64,000 nt of DNA from Saccharothrix carnea. GTDB taxonomy: Bacteria > Actinomycetota > Actinomycetes > Mycobacteriales > Pseudonocardiaceae. Shown here piece by piece: positions 16,931 through 26,649 of the stretch. The stretch lies in NCBI RefSeq assembly GCF_003014735.1, contig NZ_PYAX01000011.1:124001-188000 (forward strand). The letters run 5' to 3'. Positions within the stretch are counted from its first letter, which is position 1. Each line of letters begins with the position of its first letter. The notes below the pieces were generated by a model. That model was not told the DNA's origin, did no database searches, and saw only the letters and a program-made list of their open reading frames with translations. Made by a program: the position numbers and the translations under genes.

Positions 16931-17848
16931 GTGGTCGACTTCGTGCACGAGGCGCTGTTCTACCGCGACGACGAGCAGTTCCTCGCGGGCACAGTGCCGT
17001 TCGTGCGCGACGGTCTCGCCGCCGGTGAGCCGGTGCTGGTGGCCGTGCCGCAGCGCGGGATCGACCTGGTGCGCCGCGCGTTGGGCGGGCAGGCCGAGCA
17101 GGTCGAGTTCCTGGACCTCAGACGCGCCGGGCGCAACCCGGGCCGGATCATCCCGGGCGTGCTGGCCGCGTTCACCGACAACGCCTCCACCACCGGCCGG
17201 GTGCGGATCGTCGGCGAGCCGATCTGGCCGGAGCGCACCGAGTTGGAGTACCCGGCCTGCGTTCAGCACGAGGCGCTGATCAACACCGCGTTCGAGGACC
17301 GCGCCGCCTGGATCCTGTGCCCGTACGACACGGCGAACCTCACGCCGGCGGCGGTGCGCGACGCGGAGACCACGCACCCGGTGGTGGTCGAGGGGCAGCA
17401 GCGCAGGCAGAGCGTCGGCTACCGCGAGCCGTTCCTGGTCGCCGAGGAGTTCAACCGGCCGCTGCCCGCGCCCCCGCCGGACGCGGTGGTCCGCCGGTTC
17501 GACCTGGACGGCCTGGCCACCACCCGCCGGCTGGTCGCCGCGTTCGCCACGGACACGGGCCTGAGCACCGACCAGGTGGAGGACCTGGTGCTCGCGGTCA
17601 ACGAGCTGACCACCAACAGCGTGGTGCACGGCGGCGGCTTCGGCACGCTGGTGCTGTGGCGCGAGGGCGGCGCGGTGGTGTGCGAGGTGCGTGACGCGGG
17701 CCGGCTCGCGAACCCCATGGTGGGCAGGCGGAACCCGGGCGTGAGCACCCACGGCGGGTACGGCGTGATGCTGGTGAACCTGCTGTGCGACCTGGTCCGG
17801 GTGCACGCGCACGAGGACGGCACGTCGATCCGCGTCTACGTCGGCTGA
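16931..17848 (+). CDS. Anti-sigma-type regulator: MEDS sensory domain plus HATPase
   Basis: 305 residues. Residues ~1-160 form a MEDS (DcmR-like) sensory domain (FVHEALFYRDDEQFLAG ... VPFVRDGLAAGEPVLVAVP, VRIVGEPIWPER). Residues ~190-305 are an RsbW-like HATPase with the N box LAVNELTTNSVVHGG and G box THGGYGVMLV. There is no HisKA domain, so it is an RsbA-type serine kinase or anti-sigma factor rather than a classical sensor kinase. GTG start with GGAG about 10 nt upstream. The STAS protein at 13115-13702 is a possible partner. Confidence 0.9.
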   Translation: MVDFVHEALFYRDDEQFLAGTVPFVRDGLAAGEPVLVAVPQRGIDLVRRALGGQAEQVEFLDLRRAGRNPGRIIPGVLAAFTDNASTTGRVRIVGEPIWPERTELEYPACVQHEALINTAFEDRAAWILCPYDTANLTPAAVRDAETTHPVVVEGQQRRQSVGYREPFLVAEEFNRPLPAPPPDAVVRRFDLDGLATTRRLVAAFATDTGLSTDQVEDLVLAVNELTTNSVVHGGGFGTLVLWREGGAVVCEVRDAGRLANPMVGRRNPGVSTHGGYGVMLVNLLCDLVRVHAHEDGTSIRVYVG

Positions 17849-17983
17849 CCCCGCGGTCGGGGCGGCACGCGCTGTGTGCTTGCCCACGCACCGGTCCCGA
17901 TCGGCGGGTTCGCGCTGGTCGCCGATCACCCTTCGCCCACAAACAGCGGCGGCGCACCGGCCCGGACCGGCAGAATCGGGCAC

Positions 17984-18724
17984 GTGACTCCCGCACTTCT
18001 GCTCGCCCACGGGGCCGGTGGCACGGTCCGCGCGAACTTCAGCCCGCTCATCCCGCGGCTGTCGCGCAAGCGCAAGGTGCACGCGGTGGACTTCCCCGGC
18101 TCGGGGACCACCCCGCGCGCGACCGGGCCCCTGGACCTGGACGACCTCGCCGACCGCCTGGTGGCCACCGCCGAGGGCGAGGAGCGGTTCGCGGTCGTCG
18201 GCTACTCGATGGGCTGCGCGGTCGCCGTGCGCGCGGCACAGCGGTACCCGGAGCGGGTGACGGCGCTGGTGCTCACCGCCGGTTTCGCCCGCATCGACGA
18301 CGAAACCAGGGAACGGATGCGGCAGTGGCGCCGGCTGGTGGACGGCGACCGCGCCGAGCTGGCCCGCTTCCTGCTGTCCATCGCGCTGGGCGAGCCGTTC
18401 CTGCGCCGGATGACCGCCGAGCAGACCGACGGCTTCCTGGAGCTGATCGCGCTCACCATCCCGGCGGGCACGCCCGAGCAGGTCGACCTGGTCCAACGGA
18501 TCGACCTGCGCGACGAGCTGCCGTCGTTGTCCGTGCCGACGCTGGTGATCGGCGCCAAGCACGACCGGTTGATCGCACCCGGCACCACGCGGCAGCTGGC
18601 CGACCTGATCCCCGGCGCCCGGTGGGCCGAACTGGACAGCGGCCACTCGCCCGCGGTGGAGGCGCCCACCGAGTGGGTCCGGCTGATCGAGGAGTTCCTG
18701 GACGCACTGCCCACCGGCGGCTGA
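17984..18724 (+). CDS. Alpha/beta-fold hydrolase
   Basis: 246 residues. Hydrolase motifs are the oxyanion segment LLLAHGAGGTVRANFSP, nucleophile Ser in VVGYSMGCAV, the Asp in VIGAKHDRLI and the His in LDSGHSPAVE. GTG start just after cagaatcgggcac. The role (esterase, lactonase or similar) cannot be specified. Confidence 0.88.
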   Translation: MTPALLLAHGAGGTVRANFSPLIPRLSRKRKVHAVDFPGSGTTPRATGPLDLDDLADRLVATAEGEERFAVVGYSMGCAVAVRAAQRYPERVTALVLTAGFARIDDETRERMRQWRRLVDGDRAELARFLLSIALGEPFLRRMTAEQTDGFLELIALTIPAGTPEQVDLVQRIDLRDELPSLSVPTLVIGAKHDRLIAPGTTRQLADLIPGARWAELDSGHSPAVEAPTEWVRLIEEFLDALPTGG

Positions 18725-18738
18725 TCGCCATCACCGCA

Positions 18739-18758
18739 CGTGCACGGCGCCGTGCACG
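18739..18758. terminator. Perfect 20-bp palindrome after the hydrolase gene
   Basis: CGTGCACGGCGCCGTGCACG is fully self-complementary, starting 14 nt past the hydrolase stop. It could be a cruciform-type terminator or an operator; no other regulatory motif is visible in the 167-nt gap to the HAD gene. Confidence 0.45.
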
Positions 18759-18891
18759 CCCACCTGCCGCTTGCCGACCTCATGGCGGCGCACCGCGGCC
18801 CGACAAGCCGGCCACGCCACCCACCGCGCCGACCTCGCGGTTCGCGGGGGCGGCCGGTTTGCGGGTCGGCCGGCCGGGCTAACCAGGCCGC

Positions 18892-19539
18892 ATGACCAAC
18901 ACGCTCGTCCTGGACGTCGACGGGACGCTGGTGGACACCAACTTCCACCACGCGGTGGCCTGGTTCCGCGCGTTCCGCCGGTTCGACATCACCGTGCCGA
19001 CCTGGCGGCTGCACCGGTCCATCGGGATGGGTGGTGACAAGCTCGTCACCGCCGTCGCCGGCGAGCACGTCGAACGCGAGCACGGTGACGAGCTGCGCAA
19101 GGCGTGGGAAGTGGCGTTCGAGCCGATGCTGGCCGAGATCAGGCCGCTGGAGGGCGCGCACCGCCTCGTCGCCGCGGCGCTGGAGCAGGACTTCGCGGTG
19201 GTGCTGGCCAGCTCGGGCAAGCGCCACCACGTGGACCACTACCTGAAGCTGATCGACGCCTCCGGCATCCCGTCGACCTCGTCGGACGACGTCGAGGACA
19301 CCAAGCCCGCGCCCGACCTGATCGAGGTGGCGCTGCGCCGGGTGGACCGCGCCAGCCGGGCCGTGGTCATCGGCGACTCGGTGTGGGACTGCGAGGCCGC
19401 ACGTCGGGCCGGGCTGCCCTCGGTGTGCCTTCGCACGGGTGGTTTCGGCGACGCCGAGTTGCGCGAGGCCGGTGCGTCGGCAGTCTACGAAGAACTCGAC
19501 GAGTTGCGGGCGGACCTCACCGACCTGCCGATGGCGTAG
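18892..19539 (+). CDS. HAD-superfamily phosphatase
   Basis: 215 residues with HAD motif I LVLDVDGTLVDTN, motif II LASSGKRHHV, and motifs III/IV around KPAPDLIEVA and VVIGDSVWDCEAARRAG. The C1 cap type resembles phosphoglycolate phosphatase or beta-phosphoglucomutase relatives. Its stop codon lies next to the Shine-Dalgarno of the LLM oxidoreductase gene (TAGGAGGAATC GTG), so the two are co-expressed. Confidence 0.88.
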   Translation: MTNTLVLDVDGTLVDTNFHHAVAWFRAFRRFDITVPTWRLHRSIGMGGDKLVTAVAGEHVEREHGDELRKAWEVAFEPMLAEIRPLEGAHRLVAAALEQDFAVVLASSGKRHHVDHYLKLIDASGIPSTSSDDVEDTKPAPDLIEVALRRVDRASRAVVIGDSVWDCEAARRAGLPSVCLRTGGFGDAELREAGASAVYEELDELRADLTDLPMA

Positions 19540-19547
19540 GAGGAATC

Positions 19548-20504
19548 GTGCGGATCGGGTACACGCTGATGACCGAGCAGGCCGGGCCGCGCGAGCTGGT
19601 CGAGCACGCCGGGCTGGCCGAGCAGGCGGGGTTCGACTTCGAGGTCATGAGCGACCACTACTCGCCGTGGCTGGACGAGCAGGGGCACGCGCCGTACGCC
19701 TGGAGCGTGCTCGGCGCGGTCACCCAGGCCACCGAGCGGGTCGAGCTGATGACGTACGTGACCTGCCCGACCGTGCGCTACCACCCGGCGGTCGTGGCGC
19801 AGAAGGCGGCGACCGTGCAGCTGCTGTCGGGCAACCGGTTCACGTTGGGCATCGGCGCGGGCGAGAACCTCAACGAGCACGTGGTCGGCCGCGGCTGGCC
19901 GCCGGTGAACGTCCGGCACGAGCTGCTGCGCGAGGCCGTGGAGATCATCTCCCAGCTGTTCGACGGCGGGTACGTCAACTACTCGGGCCAGCACTTCCGG
20001 GTCGACTCGGCGAAGCTGTGGGACCTGCCCGAGCAGCGCGTGCCGATCGCGGTCGCGGTGTCGGGCGGCCAGTCGGTGCGCACGTTCGCGCCCCTGGCCG
20101 ACGCGATGGTGGCCACCGAGCCGGACGCGTCGCTGAGCCAGGAGTGGGACGTCTTCCAGGGCGGGCCGTCGCGCAAGATCGGCCAGCTGCCGATCTGCTG
20201 GGACACCGACCGCGACGCGGCGATCGAGCGGGCGCACGAGCAGTTCCGCTGGTTCGGCGGCGGCTGGAAGGTCAACGCGGAGCTGCCCGGCACGGCCGGG
20301 TTCGCGGGCGCGACGCAGTTCGTGCGACCGGAGGACGTGGCCGCGCAGATCCCGTGCGGCCCGGACGTCGGCCCGGTGGTGGAGGCGGTGGCGAAGTTCC
20401 GCGAGGCCGGCTTCACCGACCTGGCCCTGGTGCAGATCGGCGGCGACCACCAGTCGGAGTTCCTGGACTTCGCCAAGGGCGAGCTCCTGCCCGCCCTCCG
20501 CTGA
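19548..20504 (+). CDS. F420-dependent LLM-class oxidoreductase (TIGR03557-like)
   Basis: 318 residues of a luciferase-like TIM barrel. The N-terminus MRIGYTLMTEQAGPRELVEH and the segments MSDHYSPWLDEQGHAPYAWS, LGIGAGENLNEHVVG and FEVM match the F420-dependent glucose-6-phosphate-dehydrogenase-like group. It is expected to bind F420; the substrate is unknown. The GTG start has AGGAGG at the proper distance. F420 use fits an actinomycete. Confidence 0.9.
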   Translation: MRIGYTLMTEQAGPRELVEHAGLAEQAGFDFEVMSDHYSPWLDEQGHAPYAWSVLGAVTQATERVELMTYVTCPTVRYHPAVVAQKAATVQLLSGNRFTLGIGAGENLNEHVVGRGWPPVNVRHELLREAVEIISQLFDGGYVNYSGQHFRVDSAKLWDLPEQRVPIAVAVSGGQSVRTFAPLADAMVATEPDASLSQEWDVFQGGPSRKIGQLPICWDTDRDAAIERAHEQFRWFGGGWKVNAELPGTAGFAGATQFVRPEDVAAQIPCGPDVGPVVEAVAKFREAGFTDLALVQIGGDHQSEFLDFAKGELLPALR

Positions 20505-20531
20505 CCGCCCGCTGACCGGCGGACTACCCGG

Positions 20532-21845
20532 TCAACCCCGCTTGGCCGAGCCGCCGCGATCCTTCGACGGCGGCCCGGTCACGGTGGGCGGACCGAGGTT
20601 CGGGACGATCACGGTCGGCGTGTTCGGAGGCACGTGGATCGGGGTCTCCCGCTGTGCCTTGGTGGTCGTGGTGGTGGGCGGCGTGGTCGTCGTACCCGCC
20701 GAGGTCTCGTCATCGGGCTCGACACCGACGTTCCCGGCCGGCGGCTGCGACTCCGGCGCGCCCTGCACCACGGTCACCGTGGACGGGTCGCCCGACACCG
20801 CCACGCCCGTGTCCGGCGCCTGCTCGGCGACCGGCTCGGCACCGGTGGTCGTCGGTCCACCGGTGCGCCCGCCGGGAGCGGGCACGATCGGGTCGCTCAT
20901 CAGCAGGAAGCCCACCAGCGTCAACACCACCGCGGCGGCAGCGGCACCCACCAACACCGCCTTGGACTTCGGCTCGCGCTCCTCGACCTCCTCGGGCCGG
21001 TCCACCACGGCCACCTCGACCAGCGGCGACAGGCCCGCGCTCGCCCGCTGGGCCCGCGCCAGCAACCGCTCGCACTCCGCCGCGGACGGCCGCTTGGCCG
21101 GGTCGGTCGCGGTCATCGCGGTCAGCACGTCGGTCCACGGGTCGGGCAGGTTCGCCGGGATGCGCGGCTCCCGGTGCAGCCGCGCCAGCGCCGCCTCCGT
21201 GTCGCCGCCCGGGTATTCGGGCCGCCCGGTCAGGCACTCCAGCAGCACCAGGCCCAGCGCGTAGACGTCGGCGGCGGGCAGCACGTCACCGCCGCGCACC
21301 TGCTCGGGCGCGAGGTAGCCCGCCGTGCCGACCAGGATCCCGGACTTGGTCACCCGGGTCACCTGGGCCTGCAGCGCCAGGCCGAAGTCGGCCAGGTAGG
21401 CGCGCCGCCCGGCCGTGTCGAGCAGGATGTTGGACGGCTTCACGTCCCGGTGCACCACGTCGTTGGCGTGCACGTGGGCGAGCACCCCGGCGATCTGCGA
21501 CCCGATCGCGGCCACCACCTCGGGCGACATCGCGCCCCGCATCCGGCGCCGCAGCGTGCCGCCCTCGACGGGCTGCATCACGAAGTACGGACGGCCGCGG
21601 AAGCTGCCGGTGCCGTACACCTCGACCAGGCCGGGGCAGCGCAGCGAGCCGAGCACCTCGGCCTCGCGGTCGAGCCGGATCCGGTCCTCGCCGGAGGCCT
21701 GGCCCAGGAAGAACTTGATCGCGACGTCACGGTCGAGGCGGGTGTCCACCGCCCGGTACACCTCGGCCATGCCACCCGATCCGAACAGGCTGCCCAGGGC
21801 GTACCTGCCGTCGACCACCTCGCCGGTCAGGTCACCGTCCCACAT
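20532..21845 (-). CDS. Membrane-anchored Ser/Thr protein kinase (PknB-like)
   Basis: 437 residues. The kinase domain spans ~12-275: GSGGMAEVY loop, VAIKF lysine, HRDVKPSN catalytic loop (Asp134) and ADFGLA. One transmembrane segment follows (KAVLVGAAAAAVVLTLVGFL), then an extracytoplasmic Pro/Thr-rich tail (TTTTPPTTTTTKAQ) without PASTA repeats. The substrate is unknown; the external tail suggests cell-surface sensing. A 240-nt gap lies upstream, with nothing recognised in it. Confidence 0.93.
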   Translation of the reverse strand: MWDGDLTGEVVDGRYALGSLFGSGGMAEVYRAVDTRLDRDVAIKFFLGQASGEDRIRLDREAEVLGSLRCPGLVEVYGTGSFRGRPYFVMQPVEGGTLRRRMRGAMSPEVVAAIGSQIAGVLAHVHANDVVHRDVKPSNILLDTAGRRAYLADFGLALQAQVTRVTKSGILVGTAGYLAPEQVRGGDVLPAADVYALGLVLLECLTGRPEYPGGDTEAALARLHREPRIPANLPDPWTDVLTAMTATDPAKRPSAAECERLLARAQRASAGLSPLVEVAVVDRPEEVEEREPKSKAVLVGAAAAAVVLTLVGFLLMSDPIVPAPGGRTGGPTTTGAEPVAEQAPDTGVAVSGDPSTVTVVQGAPESQPPAGNVGVEPDDETSAGTTTTPPTTTTTKAQRETPIHVPPNTPTVIVPNLGPPTVTGPPSKDRGGSAKRG

Positions 21846-22086
21846 CCGGTAGAACCTCCGCTGTGTCGACGACGTCGGCCCGGACGCCGGAAGCTACCGG
21901 TCCCACGCCACGGCGAGCCACCCCGTTTGCCGTTCCGCGTCCACCTACCCGTAGCACTCCCGTCACAAACCACCGATTTCTTCGGGTTGCCGAACCTGTG
22001 CTGGAGTAACGACCGCTGCCGGTGAACCTGACGACCGTGCGCCGAAGACCACCCGTTCGAGGGACCTCCGGCGCACGGCACACCCG

Positions 22087-22563
22087 TCAGGGCGAGGCGG
22101 TGGCGCAGGGCGTGGTGGTCGACGTGGAGGACACGGTCGTCACCGGTGGGCCGGCCGAGGCGAGCCGGGTGCCGCTGCACAGGTGGGTCTCCACCCGGCC
22201 GTCGGACGAGTCGCCGCTCGCGAACACCAGGTACTGGGTGCCGACGCGCAGGCTGATCCCGCACAGCCCGCCGCTGGTGGACGTGACGACGTCGACCCGT
22301 GCGGGCACGTCGCCCTTGTACTCGCGGTGGACGGCGACGGCGTAGCGGTACTTGTCGTCGTGGGGCGAGGACGGGTCGCCCGCCTCCAGCGCCTGGCTCA
22401 GCACCAGCCCGGAGAACACGTGGGTCGCACGCTGGTAGCGCTCCCCCTCCGTGCTGGGCAGGCAGCTGCACGCGCTGGCGGGGCTGGTGAACACGGCGGT
22501 GAGCAGGGCGGCCGTAACGGTCACGATGCCGGCCGCGTGGGCTAAGAGACGGAAGCGCGCCAA
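22087..22563 (-). CDS. Secreted netrin/TIMP-like domain protein
   Basis: 158 residues. TTG start at 22563 with GAGGGGG upstream. A signal peptide (LLAHAAGIVTVTAALLTAVF) ends at ASA, so the mature protein begins CSCLP, as in TIMP/netrin-like domains where a CxC N-terminus is typical. Two further cysteines (GGLCGIS, THLCSGT) could form disulfides. Such bacterial proteins are presumed protease inhibitors or cell-surface proteins; function not shown. Confidence 0.7.
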   Translation of the reverse strand: MARFRLLAHAAGIVTVTAALLTAVFTSPASACSCLPSTEGERYQRATHVFSGLVLSQALEAGDPSSPHDDKYRYAVAVHREYKGDVPARVDVVTSTSGGLCGISLRVGTQYLVFASGDSSDGRVETHLCSGTRLASAGPPVTTVSSTSTTTPCATASP

Positions 22564-22609
22564 GAGATCCCCCTCGGAAAGGAGTGGTCGGCGGCGGTGT
22601 GCGCCCAGC

Positions 22610-23884
22610 CTACGGTCCGGCGTGCAGCGCCAGCCAGAGTTCGGCGCGCACGCCCGCGGGTTCCAGCGAACGGCCCAGCAGCTGCTCGACCCGCTTGAGC
22701 CGGTTGCGCACGGTGTGCCGGTGCACGCCCAGCCGGGTGGCGGCCGGGTCGGCTTGGCCGTGGCACGCCAGCCACACCCGCAGCGTCTCGCGCAGCACGT
22801 CGTCCAGCGGCGCGAGCAGGGTGGCGGCGAACTCCGCCGCATCCGGCGCGAGCAGGCCGGACCCGGCGACCTCCTCGAACGTGGCCACGCCCGCTTCCCA
22901 CGCCCGCAGCGCCTCCCGGTAGCCGCGGGCGACGTCACCGGCGTCCACCGGGCTGGACGCGGCGGCGGGCACGTCCACCTCACGGCCCAGCACGACCACC
23001 CGCCCGTCCACCTCGGCCCAGAACCCCTCCGGTTCGGCGGGCTCGCGCAGCACGAACACCCGGAACGGCCCCGCCGGCACCCCGTCCACCGGCACGCCCG
23101 CCAACGCCAGCCGGAACCGCGCCTCGCGCAGCTCCCGCCGCACCGCGTCGACCTCGTCCGACCGGGCCAGCGCCACGGTGAGCAGCGACGCGGCGGCGTT
23201 GACCACGCCCGCGTCCAACGGCCCGGCGGTCGCCACGGCGAGGTAGCCGCGCCGACCGAGCACCTGCATCGCGACGTGCCGCTCCCCCGCCTGCCACGCC
23301 GCACCGGCCGGTCCGCCCGACGACGCCAGCCGCCGCACGTGCGGGTCGAGGTCGGGCAGCGCGCCGACGACGTGCACCGGCGTGCCGTGCGGGTCGAGCA
23401 ACGCCGCCGCGCCGTCGATGAGCCGGGCCAACCGCCGCAGCACGCCCGGCGGCCCCTCGCCGACCGCGGCCCGGGTCAGCGCCCGCTGCGCCGTGCCCGC
23501 CCGGGCCAGCGCCGCGTACTCGTCCGCCGCGACGGCCCGCGACACCGCCTTGGTGATCGCGATGAACGGCGTGGCCCTGGGGACCTCCAGCAACGCCAGC
23601 CCGGCGTCCCGGGCGGCCCGGACCAGGTCGTCGGGCACTCGGTCGTGGCTCAGCCCGGTGCCGAACCCGAGCCCCACCGCACCCGCCGCCACCAGCCGCC
23701 GCACGTACCGCTCGGCCGGTCCGAGCGCGATGCCGGTGGTCAGCAGCAGCTCACCGCCCTCCAGGAACGGCGTCGGGTCGGACAGCTCGGTGCTGTGCAC
23801 CCAGGCGACGGCCCGGTCCAGCCCCGCGTCCACGCGCACGGCCAGCCCGACCTCGCGGGCCAGCTCCCCGACCGTCAACGCCAT
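22610..23884 (-). CDS. PucR-family transcriptional regulator
   Basis: 424 residues from the ATG at 23884 (an in-frame TTG at 23899 is possible). The N-terminal PucR sensory domain (ALTVGELAREVGL ... GGELLLTTGIALG) and the C-terminal HTH_30 (RVWLACHGQADPAATRLGVH, RNRLKRVEQLLG) are clear. It is divergent from gabT across 81 nt, which hold the dyad ACACTGTGT (23887-23895). PucR regulators beside gabT/gabD genes activate GABA catabolism in other bacteria; that role here is inferred from position. Confidence 0.9.
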   Translation of the reverse strand: MALTVGELAREVGLAVRVDAGLDRAVAWVHSTELSDPTPFLEGGELLLTTGIALGPAERYVRRLVAAGAVGLGFGTGLSHDRVPDDLVRAARDAGLALLEVPRATPFIAITKAVSRAVAADEYAALARAGTAQRALTRAAVGEGPPGVLRRLARLIDGAAALLDPHGTPVHVVGALPDLDPHVRRLASSGGPAGAAWQAGERHVAMQVLGRRGYLAVATAGPLDAGVVNAAASLLTVALARSDEVDAVRRELREARFRLALAGVPVDGVPAGPFRVFVLREPAEPEGFWAEVDGRVVVLGREVDVPAAASSPVDAGDVARGYREALRAWEAGVATFEEVAGSGLLAPDAAEFAATLLAPLDDVLRETLRVWLACHGQADPAATRLGVHRHTVRNRLKRVEQLLGRSLEPAGVRAELWLALHAGP

Positions 23885-23965
23885 GGACACTGTGTACAAC
23901 CCGCGAACACCCGTTCGCCAGTCCGGATACTGTCCTCCGACGCCCGACCGGTCGATGCTGGACCC

Positions 23966-25219
23966 ATGGCCCGACTGCGCACGGAGATCCCCGGCCCCCG
24001 GTCACGCGAGCTGGCCGAGCGGCGCAAGGGCGCGGTCGCGGCGGGCGTCGGCTCCGTGCTCCCGGTGTACGTCGACCACGCCGAGCCGGGGCTGCTGGTC
24101 GACGTGGACGGCAACCGGTTGATCGACCTGGCCTCCGGCATCGCGGTGACCGGCGTCGGCAACCCGGCGCCCCGCGTCGCGCGGGCCGTGCACGAGCAGG
24201 TCGACCGGTTCAGCCACACGTGCTTCATGGTCACGCCGTACGAGAACTACCTCTACGTGTGCGAACGGCTGGCGGAGTTGACGCCCGGCGGGCACGACAA
24301 GCGCTCGGTGCTGCTCAACTCCGGCGCGGAGGCGGTGGAGAACGCGGTCAAGATCGCCCGGCACGCCACCGGGCGGCCGGGCGTCGTGGCGCTCGACCAC
24401 GCCTACCACGGCCGCACGAACCTGACCATGGCGTTGACCGCCAAGCAGATGCCCTACAAGCACGGCTTCGGCCCGTTCACCCCCGAGGTGCACCGGGTCC
24501 CCGGTTCCTACCCGCTGCACGACGGCCTGACCGGCGCGGAAGCGGCCCGGCGCGCGGTCGCCGCCCTCGACCGGCCGGACCGGATCGCGTGCGTCGTGGT
24601 CGAGCCGATCCAGGGCGAGGGCGGCTTCATCGTGCCCGCGCCCGGGTTCCTGCCCGCCCTCGCCGACTGGTGCCGGTCGCACGGCGTGCTGCTGGTCGCC
24701 GACGAGGTGCAGACCGGGTTCTGCCGCACGGGCGACTGGTTCGCGTGCGAGCACGAGGGCGTCGTCCCGGACCTGGTCGTCACGGCGAAGGGCATCGCGG
24801 GCGGCCTGCCGCTGGGTGCCGTCACCGGGCGCGCCGACGTGGTGGACGCCGTGCACCCCGGCGGGCTCGGCGGCACGTACGGCGGCAACCCGATCGCCTG
24901 TGCGGCCGCGATCGCCGCCATCGACACCATGCACGAGCTGCACCTCGACGCCGCCGCCCGGCGGATCGAGGCGACCGCGCTGCCCCGGCTGCGCGCCCTG
25001 GGCCCGGTGGTCGAGGCGCGCGGCCGCGGCGCGATGCTGGCCGTGGAACTGGCCTCCGCCGAGATCGCCTCCCGGGTCGCGGCCACCTGCCACGCGGCCG
25101 GGGTGGTCGTGCTGACCTGCGGTACCCGTGGGAACGTGATCCGCCTGCTGCCGCCGCTCGTCATCCCGGACGAGCTGCTGGCCGAAGGCCTGGACGTGCT
25201 TGAAGGAGCCCTTCAGTGA
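23966..25219 (+). CDS. gabT: 4-aminobutyrate--2-oxoglutarate aminotransferase
   Basis: 417 residues, class III PLP aminotransferase. Landmarks are LLNSGAEAVENAVKIAR, HAYHGRTN, the PLP-ring Asp in LLVADEVQTGF, and the Schiff-base Lys275 in VVTAKGIAGG. It converts GABA to succinate semialdehyde, matching the dehydrogenase that overlaps its stop codon. ATG at 23966 follows gctggaccc; the reading frame extends far upstream, but the start between the divergent genes is the credible one. Confidence 0.88.
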   Translation: MARLRTEIPGPRSRELAERRKGAVAAGVGSVLPVYVDHAEPGLLVDVDGNRLIDLASGIAVTGVGNPAPRVARAVHEQVDRFSHTCFMVTPYENYLYVCERLAELTPGGHDKRSVLLNSGAEAVENAVKIARHATGRPGVVALDHAYHGRTNLTMALTAKQMPYKHGFGPFTPEVHRVPGSYPLHDGLTGAEAARRAVAALDRPDRIACVVVEPIQGEGGFIVPAPGFLPALADWCRSHGVLLVADEVQTGFCRTGDWFACEHEGVVPDLVVTAKGIAGGLPLGAVTGRADVVDAVHPGGLGGTYGGNPIACAAAIAAIDTMHELHLDAAARRIEATALPRLRALGPVVEARGRGAMLAVELASAEIASRVAATCHAAGVVVLTCGTRGNVIRLLPPLVIPDELLAEGLDVLEGALQ

Positions 25220-26646
25220 CGACGACGCCGTACTGGGTCGCGGGACAGCCCGCGACGAGCGACGACCCGGTCGAGATCCGCACCCCGCACGACGGCGCCC
25301 TGGCCGGCGTGACGTCCAACGCCACCGCCGAGGACGTGGAACGGGCCGTCGCCGCCGCGCACGCCGTGGCCGAGGAGTTCGCCGCGCTGCCCGCGCACGC
25401 CAGGGCGGCGGCGCTCGACCACGTGTCGCGGCGGCTCGCCGAGCGCGCCGACGAGGTGGCCGCGCTGATCACCGCCGAGTCGGGCAAGCCGGTGAAGTGG
25501 TCGCGGATCGAGGTCACCCGCGCGGTGTCGACGTTCCGCTGGGCCGCCGAGGAGGCGCGGCGGTTCTCCGGTGAGCTCCAGCGGCTGGACACCGACCCGG
25601 CGGCGAACGGCAGGCTGGCACTCGTCCGGCGGGCACCGCGCGGTCCCGTGCTGGGCATCGCGCCGTTCAACTTCCCGCTGAACCTGGTGGCGCACAAGGT
25701 CGCGCCCGCGCTGGCGGTGGGCGCGCCGATCGTGGTCAAGCCCGCGCCGGCCACCCCGCTCGTCGCGCTGCTGCTGGGGGAACTGCTGGCGGAGACCGAG
25801 CTGCCCGCCGGGTCGTGGTCGGTCCTGCCGGTGCCCAACGAGGTGGCGGGCGCGCTGGCCGAGGACCCCCGGCTGCCGGTGGTGTCGTTCACCGGGTCCG
25901 GTCCGGTCGGCTACTCGATCCTGGACCGGGTGCCGCGCAAGCACGTCGTGCTGGAGCTGGGCGGCAACGCGGCGGCCGTCGTCTGCCCGGATTGGACCGA
26001 TCTGGACTGGGCCGCCCAGCGCATCTCGACGTTCTCGATGTACCAGGGCGGGCAGTCGTGCATCTCGGTGCAACGCGTGTACGCGCACGAAGACGTGTAC
26101 CCGGCGCTGGCCGACGCCGTCGTGTCGCACGTGCGCAAGCTCGGCACGGGTGACCCGACCGACCCGGTCACCGACGTCGGCCCGCTGATCAACGAGGCCG
26201 CCGCCCTGCGGGTCGAGGCCTGGGTGGACGAGGCCGTGGCCGCGGGCGCGCGGGTGCTGACCGGTGGGCGCCGGTCGGGTGCGTCGTACGAGCCGACCGT
26301 GCTGGCCGACGTGCCGCCGTCGTGCAAGGTCGTGGACGAGGAGGTGTTCGGCCCGGTGGTGGTGCTGGATTCCGTGCGGTCGGTGGACGAGGCGTTCGAC
26401 CGGGTGAACGCCTCGCGGTTCGGCTTGCAGGCGGGCCTGTTCACGCACGACGTCCGGCTGGCGTTCCGCGCCGCGAAGCGCCTGGCGGTCGGCGGCGTGA
26501 TCGTGGGCGACGTCCCGAGCTTCCGGGCCGACCAGATGCCGTACGGAGGCGTCAAGGACTCGGGCACCGGCCGAGAGGGGGTGCGCGCGGCCATGGAGGA
26601 CCTCACCGAGCAGCGCGTCCTGGTGCTCACCGGCCTGGAGTTGTAG
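25216..26646 (+). CDS. Aldehyde dehydrogenase (probable succinate-semialdehyde dehydrogenase)
   Basis: 476 residues. GTG start overlaps the gabT stop (GTGA). Active-site Cys282 in QGGQSCIS, general base Glu247 in LELGGN and the cofactor loop FTGSGPVG are all present. It oxidises an aldehyde with NAD(P); the gabT linkage suggests succinate semialdehyde, although the sequence alone does not distinguish this from other semialdehydes. Confidence 0.88.
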   Translation: MTTTPYWVAGQPATSDDPVEIRTPHDGALAGVTSNATAEDVERAVAAAHAVAEEFAALPAHARAAALDHVSRRLAERADEVAALITAESGKPVKWSRIEVTRAVSTFRWAAEEARRFSGELQRLDTDPAANGRLALVRRAPRGPVLGIAPFNFPLNLVAHKVAPALAVGAPIVVKPAPATPLVALLLGELLAETELPAGSWSVLPVPNEVAGALAEDPRLPVVSFTGSGPVGYSILDRVPRKHVVLELGGNAAAVVCPDWTDLDWAAQRISTFSMYQGGQSCISVQRVYAHEDVYPALADAVVSHVRKLGTGDPTDPVTDVGPLINEAAALRVEAWVDEAVAAGARVLTGGRRSGASYEPTVLADVPPSCKVVDEEVFGPVVVLDSVRSVDEAFDRVNASRFGLQAGLFTHDVRLAFRAAKRLAVGGVIVGDVPSFRADQMPYGGVKDSGTGREGVRAAMEDLTEQRVLVLTGLEL

Positions 26647-26649
26647 GGC

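Noticed and set aside
22451-23965. Extension of gabT far upstream (922-residue frame)
   Set aside because: The extra 500 residues lie opposite the PucR gene and are low-complexity; the aminotransferase family begins at the 23966 ATG.
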